Shown: piece by piece, positions 30,347-40,205 of the stretch
How positions within the stretch are numbered: the first letter of the stretch is position 1
How the letters are laid out: each line of letters starts with the position of its first letter
NCBI GenBank assembly: GCA_029213165.1
Contig: JARGNO010000003.1
Coordinates: 53,980 to 117,979 of the forward strand
DNA length: 64,000 nucleotides
Source of the DNA: Minwuia sp.
GTDB taxonomy: Bacteria > Pseudomonadota > Alphaproteobacteria > Minwuiales > Minwuiaceae
Reading direction: 5' to 3'
The notes under the pieces: generated by a model
The model's input: the letters and a program-made list of their open reading frames with translations, nothing else
Database searches by the model: none
Told to the model about the DNA's origin: nothing
Position numbers and translations under genes: made by a program

Positions 30347-30695
30347 CCGCGCCCACCGCGCCTGCCCGCAGGCAATCGCCACTCAGCAGGATACGGCCAT
30401 CCTCGACGCGGGTGGGGTAGGTTGTGACCCGACCGCTGTCCGCCCCCTGCGCCTCCCCCGACTCCAGGCTGATGACCCAGTTGTGCAACGGACAGGTGAC
30501 GGACGCCCCATGCACGATGCCCTGGCTCAGCGGTCCCTGCTTGTGCGGGCAACGGTCCTCCAGCGCGAAGACCTGGTCATCGACCGTACGGAATACCGCA
30601 ATGCAGCCCTGGGGCAGGCGCAATACGCGCCCGCCACGGCGCGGGACATCATCAAGTGCCGCAATGTCCAGCCAGCGTTCTGTGGTGTGCTGCAT
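30339..30695 (-). CDS. nirD: Nitrite reductase small subunit (Rieske)
   Basis: DRCPHKQGPLSQGIVHGASVTCPLHNWVISLESGEAQGAD. Confidence 0.92.
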   Translation of the reverse strand: MQHTTERWLDIAALDDVPRRGGRVLRLPQGCIAVFRTVDDQVFALEDRCPHKQGPLSQGIVHGASVTCPLHNWVISLESGEAQGADSGRVTTYPTRVEDGRILLSGDCLRAGAVGADA

Positions 30696-33139
30696 CAGGC
30701 CACGGCCTCCAGATCAGGGGTTGCGAGGGAAGTGAATTCGTGGGCATCGCGACCGGCGGCCCGTTCCGACCAGGGATCGGTCTGGGCGAACTGCTGGGCA
30801 AAATTGAAGCGGTCGACCAGCGCCTGGCGATTCTCGGCATCGCCGACGATGGCCTGTTGCACATGCTCCATGCCGACGCGCGCCAGCCACTTGTGCATCC
30901 GGTCGAGATAATGGGCTTCTTCCCGGTAGAGCTGCAGCAGGGCGACGCAGTATTCCATCACCTGCTCTTCCGTCTCGACCTTGCAGAGCGGGACGGTTTC
31001 CTTGACTTCCATGCCTGCGGCCCCGGCGAACAGCAGTTCGTAGCCACTGTCCACACAGATCACGCCGAAGTCCTTGATGGTCGCCTCCGAGCAGTTTCGC
31101 GGACAGCCGGAGACGCCCATCTTCACCTTGTGCGGTGTCCATGCTCCCCAGAGGAAGCGTTCCATCCGCACCCCCAGCGAGACCGAGGCCTGGGTACCAA
31201 AACGGCACCATTCACTGCCGACACAGGTCTTCACCGTGCGCAGCGCCTTGCCATAGGCATGACCGGAGACCATGCCAGCGGCGTTCAGGTCGGACCAGAC
31301 CGCCGGCAGGTCATCCTTCTTCACGCCCAGCAGGTCGATCCGCTGCCCGCCCGTGACCTTCACGGTCGGGATGGCGAACTTGTCGGCCACATTGGCGATG
31401 GTGCGCAATTCGTCCGGCGTGGTGATGCCCCCCCACATGCGTGGCACGACCGAGTAGGTGCCATCCTTCTGGATGTTGGCGTGGACCCTTTCGTTGATGA
31501 AGCGGGACTGCTGGTCATCGACATACTCACCGGGCCAGGTGGCCAGCAGGTAGTAGTTCAGCGCCGGGCGGCACTTGGCGCAGCCACAGCTCGTCTGCCA
31601 TTGCAGTTCCTGCATCACCGCCGGAATGGACTTCAGCGCCTTTGCGATGATCAGGCGACGGACCTCCCCGTGGCCCAGATCCGTACAGCCGCACATGGAC
31701 TGGACTGCAGGGCGCGCGTAGGACTCGCCCAGGCTGAGTTCCAGCAATTGTTCCACCAGCCCCGTGCAACTGCCGCAGGACGACGATGCCTTCGTGGTCG
31801 CCCGCACCCCGTCCAGATCGCTCTGACCTGCGGCGATGGCGTCGACGATGACACTCTTGCAGATGCCGTTGCAGCCACAGATCTCGGCGTCATCCGCCAA
31901 GGCTGCAACGGCCGCCATAGGGTCCAGCGGGCCCGCTCCCGCAAAACCCTGTCCGAAGATCAGGGTCTCGCGCATGTCGGAGATATCGGTGCCGTCCTTC
32001 ATCAACTGGAAGAACCAGGGGCCATCCGCCGTGTCGCCATAGAGAACCGCACCAATGATGCGATTGTCGCGAAGCACCAGCCGCTTGTAGATCGCGTGAC
32101 TGGCGTCCCGCAGCACGATCTCCTCCCGGTCATCGCCCTCCGCGAAGTCCCCGGCGGAATAGAGATCGACGCCTGTCACCTTCAGCTTCGTCGCCGTGAT
32201 GGAGCCTTCGTAGGTCAGGCTGTCATCCCCCGCCAGTCCAGCCCCCACTGACTTCGCCATCTCGTAGAGCGGCGCGACCAGGCCGTAGCAGGTGGCCCGG
32301 TGCTCGACGCATTCGCCCACGGCATAGATCGCCGGATCACTTGTCTGCATCAGGTCGTTGACCAGAACCCCGCGATTGACCTCCAGCCCGGCATCCCTGG
32401 CCAAGGCGATGCTCGGCTTGATGCCGACGGCCATGACCACGATGTCCGCCGGGATTTCCGTTCTATCGTCCAGCCGCACGGCCTCGACCTTGTCATCACC
32501 CACGACCGCGTGGGTGTTGGCGCGGGTAATGACCCTGATCCCGCGATCCTCGATCGCGCGTTGCAGCAGGTATCCGGCACTCTGGTCCAGTTGCCGCTCC
32601 ATCAGCGTCGGCATCAGGTGCAGCACGGTGACTTCCATGCCCTGCGCCTTCAGCCCCGCCGCCGCCTCCAGCCCCAGCAGGCCGCCGCCGATGACAACCG
32701 CGCTGCCGCCCTTCCGTGCCTGGGCCAGCATGGCTTCGACGTCGTCCAGATCGCGGTAGCTCAACACGCCCGGCAAATCGTGGCCCGGGACCGGAATGAT
32801 GAAGGGCAGTGATCCCGTGGCGATGATCAGCCGGTCGTATTCGGCAACCGTACCGGCGCGGGAAATCACCCGCTGGTCGGCCCGGTTGATGGCAATGACT
32901 TCCTCCCCCCGGATCAGGTTGACCCGGTTCCGGACGTACCAGTCATCGTCATGGATCAGGATATCCTCATAGGCCTTCTCACCCGAAAGCACCGGAGAAA
33001 GCATGATCCGGTTGTAATTGACCCGGGGTTCGGCGTTGAAGACCGTGACCTCATAGCGGTCCGGCTCCCTGCGGAACAGCTCCTCCAGCGCACGGCCAGC
33101 GGCCATGCCGTTGCCGATGACGACAAGCTTCTCAGTCAT
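30695..33139 (-). CDS. nirB: Nitrite reductase [NAD(P)H] large subunit
   Basis: MTEKLVVIGNGMAAGRALEEL FAD motif; BFD-like CGCNGICKSV; siroheme/4Fe-4S signature GVSGCPRNCSEATIKDFG. Confidence 0.95.
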   Translation of the reverse strand: MTEKLVVIGNGMAAGRALEELFRREPDRYEVTVFNAEPRVNYNRIMLSPVLSGEKAYEDILIHDDDWYVRNRVNLIRGEEVIAINRADQRVISRAGTVAEYDRLIIATGSLPFIIPVPGHDLPGVLSYRDLDDVEAMLAQARKGGSAVVIGGGLLGLEAAAGLKAQGMEVTVLHLMPTLMERQLDQSAGYLLQRAIEDRGIRVITRANTHAVVGDDKVEAVRLDDRTEIPADIVVMAVGIKPSIALARDAGLEVNRGVLVNDLMQTSDPAIYAVGECVEHRATCYGLVAPLYEMAKSVGAGLAGDDSLTYEGSITATKLKVTGVDLYSAGDFAEGDDREEIVLRDASHAIYKRLVLRDNRIIGAVLYGDTADGPWFFQLMKDGTDISDMRETLIFGQGFAGAGPLDPMAAVAALADDAEICGCNGICKSVIVDAIAAGQSDLDGVRATTKASSSCGSCTGLVEQLLELSLGESYARPAVQSMCGCTDLGHGEVRRLIIAKALKSIPAVMQELQWQTSCGCAKCRPALNYYLLATWPGEYVDDQQSRFINERVHANIQKDGTYSVVPRMWGGITTPDELRTIANVADKFAIPTVKVTGGQRIDLLGVKKDDLPAVWSDLNAAGMVSGHAYGKALRTVKTCVGSEWCRFGTQASVSLGVRMERFLWGAWTPHKVKMGVSGCPRNCSEATIKDFGVICVDSGYELLFAGAAGMEVKETVPLCKVETEEQVMEYCVALLQLYREEAHYLDRMHKWLARVGMEHVQQAIVGDAENRQALVDRFNFAQQFAQTDPWSERAAGRDAHEFTSLATPDLEAVA

Positions 33140-33186
33140 GGCTGCAAACTCCTGCAATCGTGCGGTGCGACTTCTGCGACCGCATT

Positions 33187-34197
33187 TCAGAAATACCAGG
33201 CGACAACGTCGCTCAGGCTGTCGGTTCCATGGATCGGCAGCGCCACCAGTGACCGGAACCCGGCGCGGGCAGCGGCCCGTTCAAGAATGTCGGTGCTGGC
33301 GGCAAGGTCGGCGACGACCTCCGGCACGCCTGTGGCGGCAACCCGCGTCAGCACGCAGTCGCCATCCCGCACCAGCAGCTCCACGTCGTGCCCGCTCGGC
33401 GTGCCTTCCAGTTCGCAGACCCCGTCCCGGAACTTCATCCACCGCCGGTCAAGTACCGACCAGATCTCGAAACGCCGCGCGATGGGCGTACCCCGTGCAG
33501 ACAACAGGGCCAGCACAGTGGTGCCGGTGGTGTGGCTGGCCACGGGAAAAGCCAGCCCGAACGTCAGACCTGCCTTTTCCGCACTCTCGGAGCGGATGAA
33601 ACGGCGGCTGTTGCCCAGGTCATGCATCAGTTGCGGCCGACCGCTGGCCCAGACCTGGCCGGGGAGACCCATGCCCTTCGGGAAACGCGTCCGCTTCGAG
33701 ATCCACTCGAAATGCGCGGCGGTTCCGAAATAGCCGTCCACCAGACCCATGGTGTCGCCCGACTCATCACCGCCGTGCCAGAGTTCGATGGCACCCACAT
33801 GCTCCGCATCGTCACCGCAGAGAAAGACGACAACGCCCATCAGCTCGTCGCGATGAGAGAAGACCGGGATGGCCAGACCAACCGTCAGCCCCTCCCGCTC
33901 TGCCGCTTCGGTGCGCCTGAAGTAACTGCCACGAAATCCCTTCAGCATGACCGGCGCACGCGACTGCCAGGCTCTGCCCGGCAAGCCTTCACCCATGCCG
34001 AAGCTTTCCTGATCGCTGACCTGCGCGAAGCCGGTCATCGATCCATGATAGGCAGAGGCGAGAGTGAGCCGATTGCTGGACGGATCCAGCGTCCACACTT
34101 CAGTGGCGCGCACGAATGCCCTGGTGTCCCCTGCCTGAACAGGTGCCGCCTCGGTCACGGCTGATCCCATCAGACCTTTCAGCATTCCGGTGTTCAT
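33187..34197 (-). CDS. Tandem GAF-domain protein in nitrate assimilation operon
   Basis: Two internal repeats: [15 protein letters not shown]...[13 protein letters not shown] and [15 protein letters not shown]...[13 protein letters not shown]; no recognised output domain. Confidence 0.7.
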   Translation of the reverse strand: MNTGMLKGLMGSAVTEAAPVQAGDTRAFVRATEVWTLDPSSNRLTLASAYHGSMTGFAQVSDQESFGMGEGLPGRAWQSRAPVMLKGFRGSYFRRTEAAEREGLTVGLAIPVFSHRDELMGVVVFLCGDDAEHVGAIELWHGGDESGDTMGLVDGYFGTAAHFEWISKRTRFPKGMGLPGQVWASGRPQLMHDLGNSRRFIRSESAEKAGLTFGLAFPVASHTTGTTVLALLSARGTPIARRFEIWSVLDRRWMKFRDGVCELEGTPSGHDVELLVRDGDCVLTRVAATGVPEVVADLAASTDILERAAARAGFRSLVALPIHGTDSLSDVVAWYF

Positions 34198-35927
34198 GCT
34201 GCCTCATCCCGCTTGGAAACGGTGTCTGCCGGCGCCTCCTCAGGCTTCGGCTCCGGCGTTGCGCCGTGCTCGTATTCCTCCAGGAAGGACAGCAACTGCT
34301 CGCGGTAGAGGTAATAGTCCGGGTGCTCCAGCAGGGCCTTGCGGGTGCGGGGGCGCGGCAGGTCCACCTCCATGATCCGGCCAATCGTGGCGTTCGGCCC
34401 GTTGGTCATCATCACCACGCGGTCTGCGAGCAGGATCGCCTCATCCACGTCATGCGTGACGCAGATCGCCGTGACCTGGGTCCGCTTCCAGACATCCATC
34501 AGGACTTCCTGCAGTTCCCAGCGTGTCAGGCTGTCCAGCATCCCGAAGGGTTCATCCAGCAGCAGCAACTTCGGCGAAAGGGCGAAGGCACGCGCGATCC
34601 CGACGCGCTGTTTCATGCCGTTGGAGAGATCGGCTGCCAGCCGGTCCATGGAATCCCCCAGACCGACACGGGCAAGGTAGTACTCGACGATGTCCGACCG
34701 CTCCGCAGCCGTGGCATTGGGGAACACCCTGTCCACGCCGATGGAGACATTCTCCCGCGCCGTCATCCAGGGCATCAGGCTTGGTGCCTGAAACACCACC
34801 GCGCGCTCCGGCCCCGCACCCGAGATCTCGCGACCATCCAGCACCACACTGCCCGACGAGATCTCGTTCAGACCCGCGGTCATGGACAGAACCGTTGACT
34901 TGCCACAACCCGAATGCCCGATCAGGGAGATGAACTCCCCCTTGCGCATCTTCAGTTCGACGCCATCGACGACGGTCAGTGGCCCCTTCGGCGTCGGATA
35001 GACCTTCTTCAGGTTGATGAATTCGAGGAAGCGGTCCTCGCGCGGGCTTTCGGCAGCCTTCAGATAGGCTTCGGGCGGCAGGTCCTCGCCGCCCTGCTGC
35101 GTGATCGGGACGACATTGGGCAGGACAAGCGTGTCCTCGACATTCGCGCCACGTTCCAGGCCCACCCGCATCAGGTACTGCGTGATGTCAGCACGCAGAC
35201 GCTTGAAACCGGCGTCATGGTTCATCGCCGTCCGCTCCCTGGGGCGCGGCAGGTCCACCCTGAACTCCGGTCCGAGTGTCGCGTTGGGGCCCGGGTTGAG
35301 CGGAATGATCCGGTCGGCGAGCAGGATCGCCTCATCCACGTCATTGGTGATCAGCAGAACGGTCTTGCGGTCCTGCTGCCAGATGCGGGTGATCTCGTCC
35401 TGCAGATTGGCGCGGGTCAGCGCGTCCAGCGCCGAGAGCGGTTCGTCGAGCAGCAGGATTTCAGGACTCATGGCCAGGGCGCGCGCCACGGCAACCCGCT
35501 GGCGCATGCCACCGGAAAGCTCCGCAGGCTTGCGGTCGACGGCGTGCGACAGGCCCACCATGTCGATGTAGCGGGCAACCCGCGCCGCGCGTTCCGCCCT
35601 GCTCTCCGACGAGAAGACGGAGTCGACGGCCAGCGCCACATTGCCCTCCACCGTCAGCCAGGGCATCAGCGAATAGCTCTGGAAGACGACGCCACGCTCC
35701 GGATCCGGACCCTTCACGCGCTTGCCCTTCAGCAGGATCTCGCCCGCATCCGGTTCGATCAGCCCGGCAATGGCGCTGATCAGTGTCGTCTTGCCGGAGC
35801 CGGAGAAGCCGACGATCGCAATGAACTCGCCCTCCTCAACCGCCAGATCGATGCCGTCCAGAACGATGGAGCGATCCACCCCGACGCCATACCCCTTAGT
35901 CAGTCCATTGAGTTCAAGAAATGCCAT
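34194..35927 (-). CDS. Nitrate ABC transporter ATP-binding protein with two fused cassettes (NrtC/NrtD-type)
   Basis: Two Walker A motifs ([32 protein letters not shown]) and two signature motifs ([32 protein letters not shown]). Confidence 0.9.
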   Translation of the reverse strand: MAFLELNGLTKGYGVGVDRSIVLDGIDLAVEEGEFIAIVGFSGSGKTTLISAIAGLIEPDAGEILLKGKRVKGPDPERGVVFQSYSLMPWLTVEGNVALAVDSVFSSESRAERAARVARYIDMVGLSHAVDRKPAELSGGMRQRVAVARALAMSPEILLLDEPLSALDALTRANLQDEITRIWQQDRKTVLLITNDVDEAILLADRIIPLNPGPNATLGPEFRVDLPRPRERTAMNHDAGFKRLRADITQYLMRVGLERGANVEDTLVLPNVVPITQQGGEDLPPEAYLKAAESPREDRFLEFINLKKVYPTPKGPLTVVDGVELKMRKGEFISLIGHSGCGKSTVLSMTAGLNEISSGSVVLDGREISGAGPERAVVFQAPSLMPWMTARENVSIGVDRVFPNATAAERSDIVEYYLARVGLGDSMDRLAADLSNGMKQRVGIARAFALSPKLLLLDEPFGMLDSLTRWELQEVLMDVWKRTQVTAICVTHDVDEAILLADRVVMMTNGPNATIGRIMEVDLPRPRTRKALLEHPDYYLYREQLLSFLEEYEHGATPEPKPEEAPADTVSKRDEAA

Positions 35928-35939
35928 GATCCGCCCCCC

Positions 35940-37025
35940 TCACCGCGTTGCCGAGTGGGTGAACATGGTCTGCAGCGCCAGCATCACGCGATCCAGCAGG
36001 AAGCCGATGATGCCGATGGTGAAGACCGCAACGAGGATCTTGGCGAGGGACGACGAGGAACCGTTCTGGAACTCGTCCCAGACGAACTTGCCCAGCCCCG
36101 GGTTCTGCGCCAGCATTTCCGCCGCAATCAGCACCATCCAGCCAACACCGAGAGACAGGCGCAGTCCGGTGAAGATCAGCGGCATGGCAGAGGGCAGGAC
36201 CAGTTTCACGATCTGCTTCGACCAGGACAGTTGCAGCACCCGACCGACATTCATCAGGTCCTTGTCGATGGAGGCCACGCCATAGGCCGTATTGATCAGG
36301 GTCGGCCAGAGCGAACAGAGCATCACGGTTATCGCGGAGACCACGAAGGACTTCGGAAACAAGTCGCTGTTGCCGGCGTAGACCGCCGAGACGACCATCG
36401 TGACCAGCGGCAGCCAGGCCAGCGGCGAGACCGGCTTGAAGATCTGGATCAGCGGATTGACCCCGGCATTCACGGCCCGCGAAAGCCCGCAGACGATACC
36501 CAGCGGCACCGCCACGACGGTTGCCAGCAGAAAGCCGAAGCCGACCGTGACCAGGCTGGTCCATATCTGGTCGAGATAGGTCGGTGCGCCGGTGTAGTCG
36601 CGCCATTTGATGCGGTCCTGCTTGCCCTGCTCGGCAAGCTTCGCGTTCCGCTTCTCCTGTCGCTCCATGAACGCTGCTTCCTTGCCGCGTTCGCGCACAT
36701 GGTCGGCGTAGAGGTTCTCCACCTGCTCCCAGACGCCCGCCGGACCAGGTATGGCCCCAAGCGAGGTATTCACCAGCGGCGCCGTCTGCGCCCAGACAAA
36801 CAGGAACAGCAGGATACCCAGCACTGGCATGCCGAGACCGCGCCCCAGTTCCTTCATCTGATGACCGACCGGATCTCCGGCGGCGATCTTCAGCAAGGGC
36901 GTGACCCAGCCAAGTGCCAGCATGTTGAGGTAGGTGTCTGCCCGGCCAATCCAGGTGAACATCCGCTCAGTGCGGCGTTGCCTCGCTGCTTCGGCAGTGC
37001 TGTCAATATCGCTTGCGACGCTCAT
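35940..37025 (-). CDS. nrtB: Nitrate ABC transporter permease
   Basis: SPLAWLPLVTMV...LRLSLGVGWMVLIAAEML binding-protein-dependent permease signature; operon context. Confidence 0.9.
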   Translation of the reverse strand: MSVASDIDSTAEAARQRRTERMFTWIGRADTYLNMLALGWVTPLLKIAAGDPVGHQMKELGRGLGMPVLGILLFLFVWAQTAPLVNTSLGAIPGPAGVWEQVENLYADHVRERGKEAAFMERQEKRNAKLAEQGKQDRIKWRDYTGAPTYLDQIWTSLVTVGFGFLLATVVAVPLGIVCGLSRAVNAGVNPLIQIFKPVSPLAWLPLVTMVVSAVYAGNSDLFPKSFVVSAITVMLCSLWPTLINTAYGVASIDKDLMNVGRVLQLSWSKQIVKLVLPSAMPLIFTGLRLSLGVGWMVLIAAEMLAQNPGLGKFVWDEFQNGSSSSLAKILVAVFTIGIIGFLLDRVMLALQTMFTHSATR

Positions 37026-37109
37026 GTTCTCTCGTCTCTCAAAAGGAGGGGCCGGAATGGTTGACCGGCAGGGGCGCAGCGACCGGTGCCGCACCCCGGG
37101 CGCCCCCCC

Positions 37110-37128
37110 CCGGCGGGCCACCCGCCGG
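37110..37128 (-). repeat. Intercistronic inverted repeat between nrtA and nrtB
   Basis: CCGGCGGG-CCA-CCCGCCGG on + strand, 8-bp perfect stem, directly after nrtA stop. Confidence 0.65.
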
Positions 37129-37130
37129 TT

Positions 37131-38534
37131 TCAGCCGTCAACCACGCTGCTGCCTTCGACCTTCTCGGAACCCTTCAGGCCGATCGGGAACTGCTCCAGA
37201 TAGGCGTTGGGCTTGCGGCCATCGAAGGTGATGCCATCGATGAACTCGGTCTGGGCAGGCTTGAAACCATCGGTATCCCAGGGGAAGTCCGCCTTGTCAG
37301 CCAGACCTTCCTCCACCAGCAACTTCGCGGCGGAGAGATAGATGTCCGGGCGGTAGACCTTGGCCGCGACGTCCTTGTACCAGGCATCCGACTTGCCATC
37401 GGTGATCTGGCCCCAGCGGCGCATCTGGCTGAGATACCAGATCGCATCGGAGTAGTAGGGGTAGGTCGCGAAGTAGCGGAAGAAGACGTTGAAGTCGGGG
37501 ACGTCGCGCTTGTCACCCTTCTCGTACTCGAAGGTTCCGGTCATCGAGTTGGCGATGACCTCCCGGTCGGCCCCGACATATTCGGAACGGGACAGGATAT
37601 CGACCGCTTCAGGCCGGTTGGCATTGTTGTTCTCGTCCAGCCACATGGCGGCGCGGATCAGTGCCTTGGTTACCGCCACGGCCGTGTTGGGATACTTCTC
37701 AGCGAATTCGGCGGTGATCCCGAAGACCTTTTCGGGATTGTCCTTCCAGATCTCGTAGTCGGTGATGACCGGAACACCGATCCCCTTGAACACGGCCTGC
37801 TGGTTCCACGGCTCGCCCACGCAGTAGCCGTGGATGGTGCCGGCCTCCAGCGTTGCCGGCATCTGCGGCGGCGGCGTCACGGACAGCAGCACATCCGCCT
37901 GGATCTGCCCCGTGATGTTCTCACCGGAATAATAGCCGGGATGCAGGCCACCAGCGGCCAGCCAGTAGCGCAATTCATAGTTGTGGGTCGAGACGGGGAA
38001 GACCATGCCCATCTTGAAGGCCTTGCCATCATTGCGGAAACGGTCGACGACGGGCTTCAGGTAGTCGGCCTTGATCGGATGCACGGGCCTGCCGTCCGCC
38101 TGCAAGGGAATGTTGGGCTTCATCTCCGCCCAGACCTCGTTCGACACGGTGATGCCGTTGCCGTTCAGATCCATGGAGAACGGAGTGATGATATGCGCCT
38201 CGGTACCGAAACCGATGGTCGCGGCCAGCGGCTGACCGGCCAGCATGTGGGCGCCATCCAGTTCGCCGGTGATCACCCGATCCAGCAGAACCTTCCAGTT
38301 CGCCTGCGGCTCCAGCGAGACGAAGAGTCCCTCATCCTCGAAGTAACCCTTCTCGTAGGCGATGGCGAGCGGCGCCATGTCGGTCAGCTTGATGAAACCG
38401 AAGGTGAGTTCGTCCTTCTCGACATCCAGCATCTCGGCCTGCGAGATACCGGGTGCGCCAATGCCTGCGATGGCGAAGGCGGCCAGTGCCACGAATGCAC
38501 CATCTCTGATGCGACTGAGCAGTGAATGGGTCAC
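37131..38534 (-). CDS. nrtA: Nitrate ABC transporter substrate-binding protein
   Basis: [67 protein letters not shown]-terminal hydrophobic leader; GTG start assumed. Confidence 0.9.
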   Translation of the reverse strand: MTHSLLSRIRDGAFVALAAFAIAGIGAPGISQAEMLDVEKDELTFGFIKLTDMAPLAIAYEKGYFEDEGLFVSLEPQANWKVLLDRVITGELDGAHMLAGQPLAATIGFGTEAHIITPFSMDLNGNGITVSNEVWAEMKPNIPLQADGRPVHPIKADYLKPVVDRFRNDGKAFKMGMVFPVSTHNYELRYWLAAGGLHPGYYSGENITGQIQADVLLSVTPPPQMPATLEAGTIHGYCVGEPWNQQAVFKGIGVPVITDYEIWKDNPEKVFGITAEFAEKYPNTAVAVTKALIRAAMWLDENNNANRPEAVDILSRSEYVGADREVIANSMTGTFEYEKGDKRDVPDFNVFFRYFATYPYYSDAIWYLSQMRRWGQITDGKSDAWYKDVAAKVYRPDIYLSAAKLLVEEGLADKADFPWDTDGFKPAQTEFIDGITFDGRKPNAYLEQFPIGLKGSEKVEGSSVVDG

Positions 38535-38602
38535 GTCCCTCTGTCTCCCTCTGTCCCGGATCCGGTTGCGCCGGACCCTCCGCCCGGTCATCGACCAGGC
38601 AC

Positions 38603-38660
38603 AAAAAAAGCCGCCCACCTTTTCCGGCCCCGCTGGATGCGGTTCCTTCAAGGTGGCGGC
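38603..38660 (-). terminator. Intrinsic terminator in nrtA leader overlapping third hexaloop hairpin
   Basis: Minus strand GCCGCCACCTT ... AAGGTGGGCGGC TTTTTTT, 11 bp with one bulged G; loop contains CCGC-ATCCA-GCGG. Confidence 0.82.
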
Positions 38661-38718
38661 CTTGCCACGGACGACCCGTCAATGGATCGCTATGTTTCGG
38701 GACACCGTCGTTGGCGTC
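38653..38718 (-). promoter_or_regulatory. ANTAR-type leader RNA with three hexaloop hairpins
   Basis: Minus strand: GACGCC-AACGAC-GGTGTC (38718-38701), GCGATCC-ATTGAC-GGGTCGT (38690-38671), GTGGC-AAGGCC-GCCAC (38668-38653); all loops 6 nt with A1 and G4. Confidence 0.75.
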
Positions 38719-38731
38719 TTGCCCCTGTCCT

Positions 38732-38749
38732 ATTCAAGCCCTGTGCCAG
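38732..38749 (-). promoter_or_regulatory. Candidate sigma-54 -24/-12 element upstream of nrtA leader
   Basis: Minus-strand CTGGCACAGGGCTTGAAT; matches TGGCAC-N5-TTGC except GA in place of the -12 GC; about 14 nt upstream of first leader hairpin. Confidence 0.45.
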
Positions 38750-38869
38750 AGCAGATTTTCATTTTTTATTATCCAATTCAATTGATTAGGATGCTGATTG
38801 AAAAATGGCCAAATCAGATATTCGCTCGATTCTTGTGCATCGCGGCAAATTTTTTGTGCAACTGCTGCT

Positions 38870-40063
38870 TCAGCGAACAGTGGGTCGAAGCTCACCGAGA
38901 TAGCGGCGGACATTGTCCGGATCGAAGTAGTGGCCATCCATCAACGGGGCATGATCACGCCCATTCACACCGGCCGGAAACCCGGCAGCACCGGCCAGGA
39001 GGTCGGCGCGATAGACTTCGCCAACCATCTGCACGGCCTGTTCGCTGTAATCGACCTGTCCCCACCGCATCATCTGGCTCAACACCCAGGTTGCCGCATC
39101 CGCATCGGGCAGGTTCATCCGCCCGCCACCGAAGCGCAGGAAATCCGGGGCCTGCCGGATGGTCCCGTCCGGGTGGATCACAAGGTTGCCGGTCAGCGCC
39201 CGGCGCAGGATGCGCACGGGCGCGCCGACATGCGCCTCATCCGCAAGCAGGCTCACCAGATCATCGCGATTTGCCGGGTCCTGACACCATTCCGCGCCCG
39301 CATGAAGTGCCCGCAGCAATCGCCGCAGCAGATCCGGATGACGTTCCGTCCAGACCTTGCGGGCACCAAGCACCTTCTCCGGCGCATCGGGCCAGATGTC
39401 GTGTTTCAGCGCCACGATCGCGGCCAGTCCCGCATCGACCGCCAGACTTCCCCAGGGTTCGCCGACACAGAAACCATCGACCTGCCCGGCGCGCAGGCTG
39501 TCCACCATCATCGACGGCGGAATGACGACAATGCGCACATCCGTATCCGGGTCGATGCCGGAAGCCGCAAGCCAGTAGCGCAACTCGTAATTGTGGCTGG
39601 AGAACGGGAAGACCATGGCCAGCACCAGCGGCGCCTCGCCAGCCGCCGCGCGCTGTCTGATCAGGTCGCGCAGGGCCAGGCCGGCAGCCAGCGGGCCGTC
39701 CCGCCAGCCCTGCCCTGTCCCGTCGAGTCCTGCAAAAAGGCCACGACTGAGCGCGATGACATTGCCACCCCGTCCGAATGCAAAACTCGCGACCGTCGGC
39801 ACCTTCAGATGATTGATGCCCAGGGACGCGGCAAGCGGCATCCCCGCCAGCATCTGCGCAACATCCAGGTGACCGACGTTGATGCGGTCGCGGATGCTGG
39901 CCCAGGACGGTTGTCGCAGCAGGCGAAGATCGATGGCCTCCGCCGCCGCCATGCCGCGCCGCGCCGCGACGATCAGCGGTGCCGCGTCCACCAGCGGCAG
40001 GAAGCCCGCACGCACGACTTCGTGGCCATCGCGGCCCCTATCCATGTTCATGTCGATTTCCAC
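38870..40063 (-). CDS. nasS: Nitrate/nitrite sensor NasS (NrtA-like, no obvious signal peptide)
   Basis: GFLPLVDAAPLIVAARRGMAAAEAIDLRLLRQPSWASIRDRINVGHLDVAQMLAGMPLAASLG; immediately downstream of nasT. Confidence 0.88.
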   Translation of the reverse strand: MEIDMNMDRGRDGHEVVRAGFLPLVDAAPLIVAARRGMAAAEAIDLRLLRQPSWASIRDRINVGHLDVAQMLAGMPLAASLGINHLKVPTVASFAFGRGGNVIALSRGLFAGLDGTGQGWRDGPLAAGLALRDLIRQRAAAGEAPLVLAMVFPFSSHNYELRYWLAASGIDPDTDVRIVVIPPSMMVDSLRAGQVDGFCVGEPWGSLAVDAGLAAIVALKHDIWPDAPEKVLGARKVWTERHPDLLRRLLRALHAGAEWCQDPANRDDLVSLLADEAHVGAPVRILRRALTGNLVIHPDGTIRQAPDFLRFGGGRMNLPDADAATWVLSQMMRWGQVDYSEQAVQMVGEVYRADLLAGAAGFPAGVNGRDHAPLMDGHYFDPDNVRRYLGELRPTVR

Positions 40064-40205
40064 GCACGGAGTTCATCGTTCACATCTCCCGCACAGGGCC
40101 ACGACCGACGTGGTCCGCCGCCCAGGTAGGTTTCCGGTCGCGCTCCGTTGCGCAATCTGTCCTCCGGTCTCGCCATTGAGACCCATCTTTCCGCCACCGG
40201 CCCGG

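Noticed and set aside
28697-30427. 576-aa plus-strand ORF opposite nasA
   Set aside because: Shadow ORF of nasA; no recognisable motif
30656-32251. 531-aa plus-strand ORF opposite nirB
   Set aside because: Shadow ORF of nirB with its clear motifs on the other strand
34914-37064. 716-aa plus-strand ORF opposite nrtB/nrtCD
   Set aside because: Antisense to clear ABC genes; low-complexity, Arg/His/Asp/Gln-rich translation typical of GC-rich shadow ORFs
38649-38664. Alternative hairpin CAAGG-CCGCCA-CCTTG as the ANTAR antiterminator
   Set aside because: Six-nt loop but lacks A1 and G4; the overlapping GTGGC-AAGGCC-GCCAC hairpin fits the signature better
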